Origin: Streptomyces sparsogenes
GTDB lineage: Bacteria; Actinomycetota; Actinomycetes; Streptomycetales; Streptomycetaceae
Length of the DNA: 44,107 nt
Reading direction: 5' to 3'
NCBI RefSeq assembly: GCF_001704635.1
Contig: NZ_MAXF01000104.1
Coordinates: forward strand, 1 to 44,107
The position numbers and the translations under genes are program-made. Below, one piece after another: positions 1-6,772 of the stretch. How positions within the stretch are numbered: position 1 is the first letter of the stretch; the number at the start of each line of letters is the position of its first letter. The notes beneath the pieces are model-generated. The model was not told the origin of the DNA. It saw only the letters and a program-made list of their open reading frames with translations, and did no database searches.

Positions 1-1
1 G

Positions 2-790
2 AGATGCTGGATCCAGCTCGGCGACTTCGCCCGGCGCCGGCCGGCCCAGCTCTCCGGCGGCCAGCAGCAGCGCGTCGCCGTCGCCCGCGCGCTGATCAAC
101 CACCCCAAGGTGCTGCTGCTCGACGAGCCGCTGGGCGCCCTCGACCTCAAGCTGCGCCGCCAGATGCAACTGGAGCTCAAGCGCATCCAGACCGAGGTCG
201 GCATCACCTTCGTCCACGTCACCCACGACCAGGAGGAGGCCATGACCATGGCCGACACGGTCGCGGTGATGAACGGCGGCCGCGTCGAGCAGAGCGGCGC
301 CCCCGCCGAGCTGTACGAGAACCCCCGCACCACCTTCGTCGCCAACTTCCTCGGCACCTCCAACCTGATCGAGGCGCGCGTCACCGACAAGAGCGGCGGC
401 AACCTCGTGGTGACCGCCGCCGACCGCACCCTCGCCCTGCCCCTGGAGCGGTGCGCCCCCACGACACGCACCGGCGAGAAGGTGCTGGTCGGGGTGCGCC
501 CCGAGAAGATCACCCTCAGCCACGCCGACGACACGGATACCATCCCCGACGGGCGCAACCGGATCACCGGCCGGATCGCGGACTCCAGCTTCATCGGCGT
601 CTCCACCCAGTACGTCGTGGACACCCCCTGCTGCCCCGGGTTCGCCGTCTACGAGCAGAACATCGAACGCGACGCCCGGCTCGTGCCCGGCGCCGAGGTC
701 GTCCTGCACTGGAACCCCGCGCACACCTTCGGCCTCGACGCGGCCCAGGACATCGACGCCGGAACGGACCTGGAGGAGGCCACCCCATGA
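2..790 (+). CDS. potA: Polyamine ABC transporter ATP-binding protein (PotA-like), 5'-truncated
   Basis: ATPase subunit of a spermidine/putrescine-type ABC importer, acting on the cytoplasmic face of the membrane. The frame is open from the first bases of the window, so the N-terminus and Walker A lie upstream. Visible in order are the ABC signature LSGGQQQR, Walker B VLLLDEP with the D-loop GALD, the H-loop HVTHDQEEAMTMAD, and a C-terminal TOBE-like region beginning near FLGTSNLIEARV and including VGVRPEKI. These are hallmarks of the PotA/MalK class. Its TGA stop overlaps the ATG of the next permease gene (ATGA), so the genes are translationally coupled. The polyamine assignment rests on the two permeases and the amine oxidase downstream. 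A related opine or amino-acid importer cannot be excluded. Confidence 0.9.
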   Translation, partial: RCWIQLGDFARRRPAQLSGGQQQRVAVARALINHPKVLLLDEPLGALDLKLRRQMQLELKRIQTEVGITFVHVTHDQEEAMTMADTVAVMNGGRVEQSGAPAELYENPRTTFVANFLGTSNLIEARVTDKSGGNLVVTAADRTLALPLERCAPTTRTGEKVLVGVRPEKITLSHADDTDTIPDGRNRITGRIADSSFIGVSTQYVVDTPCCPGFAVYEQNIERDARLVPGAEVVLHWNPAHTFGLDAAQDIDAGTDLEEATP

Positions 791-1743
791 CCGCCCCTCC
801 CAAGACGACGCCCGCCGGCCCCACGGCCACCGCCGGCCCCACACGTCCGCCGGCCGCGCCCGCCGTCCGCCGGGCCGCCGTCCGCAAGCGGCTGGTGCCC
901 TACTGGCTGCTGCTCCCCGGCATGCTCTGGCTGCTGGTCTTCTTCGTCGCGCCGATGGTCTACCAGGCGTCCACCTCGATCCAGACCGGCTCCCTCGAAG
1001 CGGGCTTCAAGGTCACCTGGCACATCAGCACCTACTGGGACGCGCTCGCCGAGTACTACCCGCAGTTCCTGCGCTCGGTGCTGTACGCAGCCACCGCCAC
1101 CGCCCTGTGCCTGCTGCTCGGCTACCCGCTCGCGTACGTCATCGCCTTCAAGGCGGGCCGCTGGCGCAACCTGCTGATGGTCCTGGTCATCGCCCCGTTC
1201 TTCACCAGCTTCCTGATCCGCACGCTCGCCTGGAAGACGATCCTGTCCGACGGCGGCCCGGTGGTGGGCGCGCTCAACACCCTCCACCTGCTGGACCTGA
1301 CCGACTGGATCGGGCTCACCCAGGGGCAGCGGGTGCTGGCCACCCCGCTCGCCGTGGTCTGCGGACTCACCTACAACTTCCTGCCCTTCATGATCCTGCC
1401 GCTCTACACCTCCCTGGAGCGCATCGACGGCAGGCTCCACGAGGCGGCCCAGGACCTCTACGCCCGGCCCTTCACCACCTTCCGCAAGGTCACCTTCCCG
1501 CTGTCCATGCCGGGTGTCGTCGCCGGCACCCTGCTCACCTTCATCCCCGCCGCCGGCGACTACATCAACGCCGAACTGCTGGGCTCCACGGACGAGAAGA
1601 TGGTCGGCAACGTCATCCAGTCCCAGTTCCTGCGCGTCCTCGACTACCCGACGGCCGCCGCGCTGTCCTTCCTCCTCATGACGGCCATCCTCGCCATGGT
1701 CACCGTCTACATCCGCAAGTCCGGGACGGAGGACCTGCTCTGA
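787..1743 (+). CDS. potB: Polyamine ABC transporter permease (PotB-like)
   Basis: Inner-membrane permease subunit, 318 aa. The start is the ATG overlapping the ATPase stop (ATGA at 787-790). A Pro/Ala/Thr-rich cytoplasmic N-terminus of about 38 residues precedes a first membrane segment (YWLLLPGMLWLLVFFVAPMV). The EAA loop that docks on the ATPase is visible as EAAQDLYARPFTTFRKVTFP, followed by SMPGVVAGTLLTFIPAAGDY, the typical PotB/PotC ending. Length and pattern match family members of about 285-320 aa. It is followed by the second permease in a TGATG overlap at 1741-1745. It should form the translocation channel with the next gene. The substrate is inferred from the amine oxidase and GABA genes downstream. 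Confidence 0.9.
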   Translation: MTAPPKTTPAGPTATAGPTRPPAAPAVRRAAVRKRLVPYWLLLPGMLWLLVFFVAPMVYQASTSIQTGSLEAGFKVTWHISTYWDALAEYYPQFLRSVLYAATATALCLLLGYPLAYVIAFKAGRWRNLLMVLVIAPFFTSFLIRTLAWKTILSDGGPVVGALNTLHLLDLTDWIGLTQGQRVLATPLAVVCGLTYNFLPFMILPLYTSLERIDGRLHEAAQDLYARPFTTFRKVTFPLSMPGVVAGTLLTFIPAAGDYINAELLGSTDEKMVGNVIQSQFLRVLDYPTAAALSFLLMTAILAMVTVYIRKSGTEDLL

Positions 1744-2552
1744 TGCCCCTGCTGCGCCCCACAGGGCACTGGATACGGCGGAACCTCGTGGTGATCGCGG
1801 GCCTCGGCACCCTCGCGTACCTGATCCTGCCCAACGTCGTCGTCCTGGTCTTCTCCTTCAACAAGCCCAACGGCCGCTTCAACTACGAGTGGCAGCGGTT
1901 CTCCACGGACGCCTGGAGCGACCCGTGCGGCGTCGCCGATATGTGCGGCTCCCTCACGCTCAGCCTCAAGCTCGCGGTGTGGGCGACCATCGGCGCCACC
2001 GTCCTGGGCACGATGATCGCCTTCGCGCTCGCCCGCTACCGCTTCCGGGCGCGCGGCGCGGTCAGCAGCCTGGTCTTCCTGCCGATGGCCATGCCCGAGG
2101 TCGTCATGGCCGCCTCACTGGCCACCCTCTTCCTCAACATGGGCGTCGACTTCGGCTTCTGGACGATCCTCATCGCCCACATCATGTTCTGCCTGAGCTT
2201 CGTCGTCACCGCCGTCAAGGCCCGCGTGATGAGCATGGACCCCCGGCTCGAACAGGCCGCCCAGGACCTCTACGCCACCCCGGCGCAGACCTTCTGGCGC
2301 GTCACCCTCCCGATCGCCGCCCCCGGCATCGCCTCCGGCGCCCTGCTCTCCTTCGCGCTCTCCTTCGACGACTTCGTCATCACCAACTTCAACGCCGGAT
2401 CGACCGTCACCTTCCCCATGTTCGTCTGGGGATCCGCACAGCGCGGTACGCCCGTACAGATCAATGTGATCGGCACGGCGATGTTCGCCATCGCGGTGCT
2501 GTGTGTCCTCGCCGGCCGACTGGCCGGCAGCCGCCGCAAGAGGAGCCGATAG
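1743..2552 (+). CDS. potC: Polyamine ABC transporter permease (PotC-like)
   Basis: Second channel-forming permease, 269 aa, with about six membrane segments. The ATG at 1743 overlaps the previous stop (TGATG). Features seen are a first membrane segment near LVVIAGLGTLAYLILPNVVV, the PotC-like phrase VFSFNKPNGRFNYEW, an EAA loop EQAAQDLYATPAQTFWRVTLP, and the C-terminal FALSFDDFVITNF phrase characteristic of PotC/PotI. It ends just upstream of the oxidase start at 2555, with the oxidase ribosome site AGGAG lying inside its last codons. The substrate-binding protein (PotD) is not in the window and probably lies upstream. Confidence 0.9.
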   Translation: MPLLRPTGHWIRRNLVVIAGLGTLAYLILPNVVVLVFSFNKPNGRFNYEWQRFSTDAWSDPCGVADMCGSLTLSLKLAVWATIGATVLGTMIAFALARYRFRARGAVSSLVFLPMAMPEVVMAASLATLFLNMGVDFGFWTILIAHIMFCLSFVVTAVKARVMSMDPRLEQAAQDLYATPAQTFWRVTLPIAAPGIASGALLSFALSFDDFVITNFNAGSTVTFPMFVWGSAQRGTPVQINVIGTAMFAIAVLCVLAGRLAGSRRKRSR

Positions 2553-2554
2553 CC

Positions 2555-3976
2555 ATGGCCACAGCCGCCATGAGCCCTGAAAGAGCCCTACGCGCCCTGG
2601 CCGACGCCGCCCCCAGGCCCTACTGGCTTGACGACCCCGCACGCCCCCGCCCCCACCCCGCCCTCGTCGGCGACGTCCACTGCGACCTGCTGGTCGTCGG
2701 CGGCGGCTACGGCGGGCTGTGGACCGCCCTGCTCGCCAAGGAACGTGACCCGGACCGCGAGGTCGTCCTGGTCGAGGCCCACGAGGCCGGCTGGGCCGCC
2801 TCCGGCCGCAACGGCGGCTTCTGCGCCGCATCCCTCACCCACGGCCTCGGCAACGGCCTGGCCCGCTGGCCCGGCGAACTGCCCGAACTCGAACGGCTCG
2901 GCCGCCGCAACCTCGACGCCATCGAGGCCGCCGTCGCCCGCTACGCCATCGACTGCGACTTCGAACGCACCGGCGAGATCGACGTGGCCACCGCCCCCCA
3001 CCAGGTCCAGGAGCTGCGCCGGACCGCCGCCCAGGCCGCCGAGCTCGGCCTGGGAGAGCACGTGCTGCTCGACCGCGACGAGGTGCGCGCCGAGGTCGAC
3101 TCGCCCACCTTCCTCGCCGGGCTCTGGGACCGCACCGGCGTGGCGATGCTGCACCCCGCCAAGCTCGCCTGGGGGCTCAAGCGGGCCTGCGCCGAGGCGG
3201 GAGTGCGGATCTACGAACACACCCCGGCCGAACGCCCCACCCGCGCCGGCGCCGCCCTCGAGGTCCGCGCCCCCTACGGACGGGTCCGCACCCGGCAGCT
3301 GGCCCTCGCCACCAACGCCTTCCCGGCGCTGGTGCGGCGCGTGCGCCCGTACGTCGTCCCCGTCTACGACCACGCCCTGATGACCGAGCCGCTGACCGAC
3401 GACCAGCTCGCCGCCATCGGCTGGAAGCGGCGCCAGGGCCTCAGCGACAGCGCCAACCACTTCCACTACTTCCGGATGACCACCGACCGGCGCATCCTGT
3501 GGGGCGGCTACGACATCGTCTACCGCTACGGCGGCGGGGTGCGCGCCGAGTACGACCACCGCCCCGCCACCTACCGGACCCTCGCCCAGCACTTCTTCCG
3601 CTGCTTCCCGCAGCTGGAGGACGTGCGCTTCAGCCACGCCTGGGGCGGCGCGATCGACACCTGCTCCCGCTTCTCCGCCTTCTTCGGCACCGCGCACGGC
3701 GGGCGGGCCGCCTACGCCCTCGGATACACGGGCCTCGGGGTGGGCGCGACCCGCTTCGGCGCGGAGGTGATCCTCGACCTGCTCGGCGGCGAGGACAGCG
3801 AGCGGACCCGGCTGGAGATGGTGCGCCGGAAGCCGCTGCCGTTCCCCCCGGAGCCGGTGCGGTGGGCGGGCATCGGCATCACGCAGTGGTCGATGAGGAG
3901 GGCGGACGCCAACGGGGGCAGGCGCAATCTGTGGCTGCGGGTCATGGACCGGCTGGGGCTGGGCTTCGACAGCTGA
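2555..3976 (+). CDS. FAD-dependent amine oxidoreductase (PuuB/DAO family, gamma-glutamylputrescine oxidase-like)
   Basis: Predicted flavoprotein, 473 aa, of the DAO superfamily, likely oxidising an imported polyamine or its glutamylated form to an aldehyde. The dinucleotide-binding motif VVGGGYGGLWTALLAKE sits near residues 48-64, followed by VVLVEAHEAGWAASGRNGGF, where the SGRNGGF phrase is typical of PuuB-like enzymes. The C-terminal GYTGLGVGATRFGAEVILDL is the usual second FAD contact. The start ATG at 2555 has AGGAG nine bases upstream; a second ATG at 2570 is less well placed. It is the fourth gene of the importer operon and lies beside a GABA transaminase, which supports a role in putrescine breakdown. 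Other DAO substrates (opines, glycine derivatives) remain possible. Confidence 0.85.
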   Translation: MATAAMSPERALRALADAAPRPYWLDDPARPRPHPALVGDVHCDLLVVGGGYGGLWTALLAKERDPDREVVLVEAHEAGWAASGRNGGFCAASLTHGLGNGLARWPGELPELERLGRRNLDAIEAAVARYAIDCDFERTGEIDVATAPHQVQELRRTAAQAAELGLGEHVLLDRDEVRAEVDSPTFLAGLWDRTGVAMLHPAKLAWGLKRACAEAGVRIYEHTPAERPTRAGAALEVRAPYGRVRTRQLALATNAFPALVRRVRPYVVPVYDHALMTEPLTDDQLAAIGWKRRQGLSDSANHFHYFRMTTDRRILWGGYDIVYRYGGGVRAEYDHRPATYRTLAQHFFRCFPQLEDVRFSHAWGGAIDTCSRFSAFFGTAHGGRAAYALGYTGLGVGATRFGAEVILDLLGGEDSERTRLEMVRRKPLPFPPEPVRWAGIGITQWSMRRADANGGRRNLWLRVMDRLGLGFDS

Positions 3977-3979
3977 GGG

Positions 3980-4051
3980 CTGTCCGGCAGCCGGGGGCCG
4001 TCCGGTAGCCGGGGGCCGTCCGGTAGCCGGGGGCTTTCCGGTAGCTGAGGG
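3980..4051. repeat. Four tandem 18-bp repeats downstream of the oxidase
   Basis: Units at 3980-3997, 3998-4015, 4016-4033 and 4034-4051 share the core TCCGGTAGCCGGGGG. Units 2 and 3 are identical; units 1 and 4 have drifted. The block lies between the oxidase stop and the convergent PAP2 gene. The 18-bp length preserves any reading frame, but no gene clearly uses it. A terminator role is possible but no strong stem is visible. Confidence 0.9.
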
Positions 4052-4084
4052 GTTGACCGCTGAGGGCTTTTGTCGGCCGGCCCT

Positions 4085-5026
4085 TCAACGCCGGGTGCGG
4101 CGCAGGACCAGCCACAGCGCCCCCAGCAGACAACCGGAAAGACACCAGCTCCCCACCACGTCCAGCGGCCAGTGATAGCCCCGCCGCACCAGCCCCGCGC
4201 CCACGGCGAGGTTCAGCAGCGCGACCAAGGCGACCAGCGCACGGCGCAGCGCCCGGTGCCGGGAGTGCTGAGGGCGCCGGGGATACGGGCGCAGCAGCAG
4301 GAGGGCCGCGCCGTAGGCGACCGCGGCGGTGGCGGCGTGGCCGGACGGGTAGAAGCCGGAGCCGTCCGCGAGGGGGCCGGGCGGGCCGGGGCGGTCGACC
4401 AGGGCCTTGGCCGGGGCGACGAGCGCCGGGACCGCCGCCATCGCCACGGCGGCGGCCAGCGGCGGCAGCCACCGGCGCGCCGCCGTCGCCCCCGCGCCCC
4501 GCTCCCGCCAGGCCACCCAGCCCACGACGGCCGCGAGCACGGGCAGCGCCACGGTCATGTTGCCGAGGTCGGCGAAGAACTCGGCGGCGGAGGAGGGGAG
4601 CAGCGTGGCCCCGGGCCCGGAGGGGGCGGTGAGCGCCCGGTCGAGCCGCTCGTCGAGCGGGCGGAGCGGGCCGTGGGCGGCCACCTGCCAGGTGCACAGC
4701 GCGAACAGGACCGCCGGGACGAGTACCGCGGAGACGAATACCGAGGAGACGGATGCCGCCGGGACGGATACCGCCGGGACGGGGCCCGGTCCGGGCGAGG
4801 GGGGAACAGCCGACGGCCCCGGAACAGGGGGGGTGGTTCCGGGGCCGCCGTGGTGACCGGTGTACCGCGCGCCCCGGGGGGTTTGGGGCGGGCGGCCATC
4901 CGATCGGTGAGGAGATCCGGAGCCGGAGGCTCCAGTGGTGTGCGCGAGGGCACAGCCGGGTCGGGGCTGGGGAAGCACCGGCTCGGCGTCGCTCGCAGTC
5001 CCCTGCGAGCGGGGTGTTTCTCTCAT
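4085..5026 (-). CDS. PAP2-family membrane phosphatase
   Basis: Integral-membrane phosphatase of the PAP2 (phosphatidic acid phosphatase type 2) superfamily, 313 aa if the ATG at 5026 is used. The three PAP2 blocks are present but compressed or degenerate: KALVDRP (the classical block has six residues between K and RP), then YPSGHAATA, then GLVRRGYHWPLDVVGSW with the catalytic His and partner Asp. About five membrane segments are visible. The first ~95 residues are a Pro/Gly-rich, poorly conserved-looking extension, and no ribosome site precedes 5026. A TACGGT -10-like box at 5035-5040 (minus strand) would make that ATG nearly leaderless; a later start is equally possible. Likely substrates are lipid phosphates or undecaprenyl pyrophosphate, inferred from the family only. 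Confidence 0.75.
   Translation of the reverse strand: MRETPRSQGTASDAEPVLPQPRPGCALAHTTGASGSGSPHRSDGRPPQTPRGARYTGHHGGPGTTPPVPGPSAVPPSPGPGPVPAVSVPAASVSSVFVSAVLVPAVLFALCTWQVAAHGPLRPLDERLDRALTAPSGPGATLLPSSAAEFFADLGNMTVALPVLAAVVGWVAWRERGAGATAARRWLPPLAAAVAMAAVPALVAPAKALVDRPGPPGPLADGSGFYPSGHAATAAVAYGAALLLLRPYPRRPQHSRHRALRRALVALVALLNLAVGAGLVRRGYHWPLDVVGSWCLSGCLLGALWLVLRRTRR
4718..4782. repeat. Four tandem 15-bp repeats inside the PAP2 gene
   Basis: Units start at 4718, 4733, 4748 and 4763 with consensus GACGRATRCCGCSGG, plus a partial fifth. On the coding (minus) strand they encode a five-residue repeat related to VSVPA/VSAVL that runs into the first membrane segment. The array therefore changes the length of the juxtamembrane region in frame. 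Confidence 0.85.
4991..5010. other. Perfect 8-bp hairpin near the PAP2 start
   Basis: GCTCGCAG (4991-4998) and CTGCGAGC (5003-5010) form a perfect 8-bp stem with a TCCC loop. It lies inside the first codons of the longest PAP2 frame and about 120 bp beyond the gabT stop, so it may terminate gabT transcription or sit in the PAP2 leader. The choice depends on the true PAP2 start. Confidence 0.6.
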
Positions 5027-5128
5027 CTGTCACGACCGTACGGCAGCGAAGCCGCGCCGGACAGGCCGATCACCCAGCTGTCATCGCCCTCGCACATCTT
5101 CTTCACGCCGCACATTGATCACTCACAG

Positions 5129-6478
5129 TCACAGCTGTCCGAACGCCTCTTCGAGGACGTCCAGACCCTCGTTCAGCAGCTCCTCGCCGATGACCAGCGG
5201 CGGCAGGAAGCGCAGCACGTTCCCGTACGTACCGCAGGTCAGCACCAGCAGCCCCGCGGCGTGACAGGCCTTGGCCACCGCGGCCGTCGCCTCCGGGTTG
5301 GGGTCCTTGGTGCCCGACTTCACCAGCTCGATGGCGATCATGGCGCCGCGGCCGCGGAGGTCGCCGATGATGTCGTATTTGTCCTGGAGAGCGGTCAGGC
5401 GGGTCTTCATGATCTGCTCGATGCGCTGGGCCTTGGCGTTGAGGTCGAGGTCGCGCATGGTCTGGATGGCGCCGAGGGCGGCGGCGCAGGCGACGGGGTT
5501 GCCGCCGTAGGTGCCGCCGAGCCCGCCGGCGTGGGCGGCGTCCATGATCTCGGCGCGGCCGGTGACGGCGGCGAGGGGGAGGCCGCCGGCGATGCCCTTG
5601 GCGGTGGTGATGAGGTCGGGGACCAGGTTTTCGTGTTCGCTGGCGAACCACTGCCCGGTGCGGCAGAAGCCGGACTGGATCTCGTCGGCGACGAAGACGA
5701 TGCCGTTGTCCTTGGCGAAGGCGGCGATCCGGGGGAGGAAGCCGGGGGCGGGCTCGATGAAGCCGCCCTCGCCGAGGACGGGTTCGATGATGATGGCGGC
5801 GACGTTGTCGGGCCCGACCTGCTTGGTGATCATGTCGATGGCCTGGGCGGCGGCCTCTTCGGCGCAGTGGTCGGGTCCGGTGGGCCAGCGGTAGGCGTAG
5901 GCGACCGGGACCCGGTAGACCTCGGGTGCGAAGGGGCCGAAGCCGTGCTTGTACGGCATGTTCTTCGCGGTCAGCGCCATGGTGAGGTTGGTGCGGCCGT
6001 GGTAGCCGTGGTCGAAGACGACGACGGCCTGGCGCTTGGTGTAGGCGCGGGCGATCTTGACGGCGTTCTCGACGGCCTCGGCGCCGGAGTTGAACAGGGC
6101 GGACTTCTTGGGGTGGTCGCCCGGGGTGAGGGCGGCCAGTTCCTCGCAGACCGCGACGTAGCCCTCGTAGGGGGTGACCATGAAGCAGGTGTGGGTGAAG
6201 TCGGCGAGCTGGGCGGTGGCGCGCCGGACGACGGCCTCGGCGCTGGCGCCGACGGAGGTCACGGCGATGCCGGAGCCGAAGTCGATGAGGGAGTTGCCGT
6301 CGACGTCCTCGATCACCCCGCCGCCCGCCCGCGCGGCGAACACGGGCATGACCGTCCCGACCCCGGCCGCCACCGCCGCGGTCTTGCGCGCGAGCAGCTC
6401 CTGGGACTTCGGGCCGGGGATCGCGGTGACGATGCGGCGCTCCTGCGGGAGGGAGGGGCCTCCGGACAGTTCGGTCAT
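5129..6478 (-). CDS. gabT: 4-aminobutyrate aminotransferase
   Basis: PLP-dependent class-III aminotransferase, 449 aa, converting GABA and 2-oxoglutarate to succinate semialdehyde and glutamate in the cytoplasm. Seen are the N-terminal TAIPGPKSQELLARK, NSGAEAVENAVKIAR, the DHGYHGRTNLTMALT block, IIIEPVLGEGG, VADEIQSGFCRTG (PLP-binding Asp) and TTAKGIAGGLPLAAV with the Schiff-base Lys near residue 294. The ATG at 6478 is chosen because GGAG lies six bases upstream; an upstream TTG at 6490 overlaps that ribosome site and is unlikely. It is divergent from the VirD4-like gene, and its leader carries a tandem direct repeat. With the oxidase and aldehyde dehydrogenase nearby it should complete putrescine-to-succinate catabolism. 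Confidence 0.95.
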   Translation of the reverse strand: MTELSGGPSLPQERRIVTAIPGPKSQELLARKTAAVAAGVGTVMPVFAARAGGGVIEDVDGNSLIDFGSGIAVTSVGASAEAVVRRATAQLADFTHTCFMVTPYEGYVAVCEELAALTPGDHPKKSALFNSGAEAVENAVKIARAYTKRQAVVVFDHGYHGRTNLTMALTAKNMPYKHGFGPFAPEVYRVPVAYAYRWPTGPDHCAEEAAAQAIDMITKQVGPDNVAAIIIEPVLGEGGFIEPAPGFLPRIAAFAKDNGIVFVADEIQSGFCRTGQWFASEHENLVPDLITTAKGIAGGLPLAAVTGRAEIMDAAHAGGLGGTYGGNPVACAAALGAIQTMRDLDLNAKAQRIEQIMKTRLTALQDKYDIIGDLRGRGAMIAIELVKSGTKDPNPEATAAVAKACHAAGLLVLTCGTYGNVLRFLPPLVIGEELLNEGLDVLEEAFGQL

Positions 6479-6489
6479 GGGGTGCTCCA

Positions 6490-6522
6490 AAAGAACGGTG
6501 GCTTTGAAAGAACGGTGGCTTT
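6490..6522. promoter_or_regulatory. Tandem 16-bp direct repeat in the gabT leader, candidate operator
   Basis: Two perfect copies of AAAGAACGGTGGCTTT occupy 6490-6505 and 6507-6522, a 17-bp period. Read on the gabT strand each copy is AAAGCCACCGTTCTTT, whose ends AAAG and CTTT are mutually complementary, so each is a weak dyad. They sit directly upstream of the ribosome site. Binding by the PucR-type regulator encoded at 9380 is an inference from position only. Confidence 0.55.
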
Positions 6523-6668
6523 ATTCGCAGGCTAGGCGGGTGGAGGCGGGTACGGCATGTTCCGTTCGGGAGCAGTGCGCGGCCCGCGTTGTCCGCGACG
6601 GACATAGCGCGCCGCTTCGTCACGACCGCTCCGCCGCCGCCCGCGGGACGCGGAAACGGCCGGGTCGG

Positions 6669-6696
6669 TGAACTCCCCGGCCGGGAACACTAGATT
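6669..6696 (+). promoter_or_regulatory. Possible promoter for the VirD4-like gene
   Basis: TGAACT (6669-6674) and TAGATT (6691-6696) are spaced by 16 bp, and the -10 box fits TAnnnT. The -35 match is weak. The gene starts about 75 bp downstream. Confidence 0.35.
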
Positions 6697-6772
6697 GGAC
6701 GCCGGCGCGTCAGCGCGGTGACGCGGAGCGCGAAGCACGGAGCACAGCCGGTCAGGGGGCAAGGGGCAGCAG

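Noticed and set aside
6479..6490. TTG start four codons upstream for gabT
   Set aside because: It would place the GGAG ribosome site inside the coding region; ATG at 6478 is correctly spaced from it.
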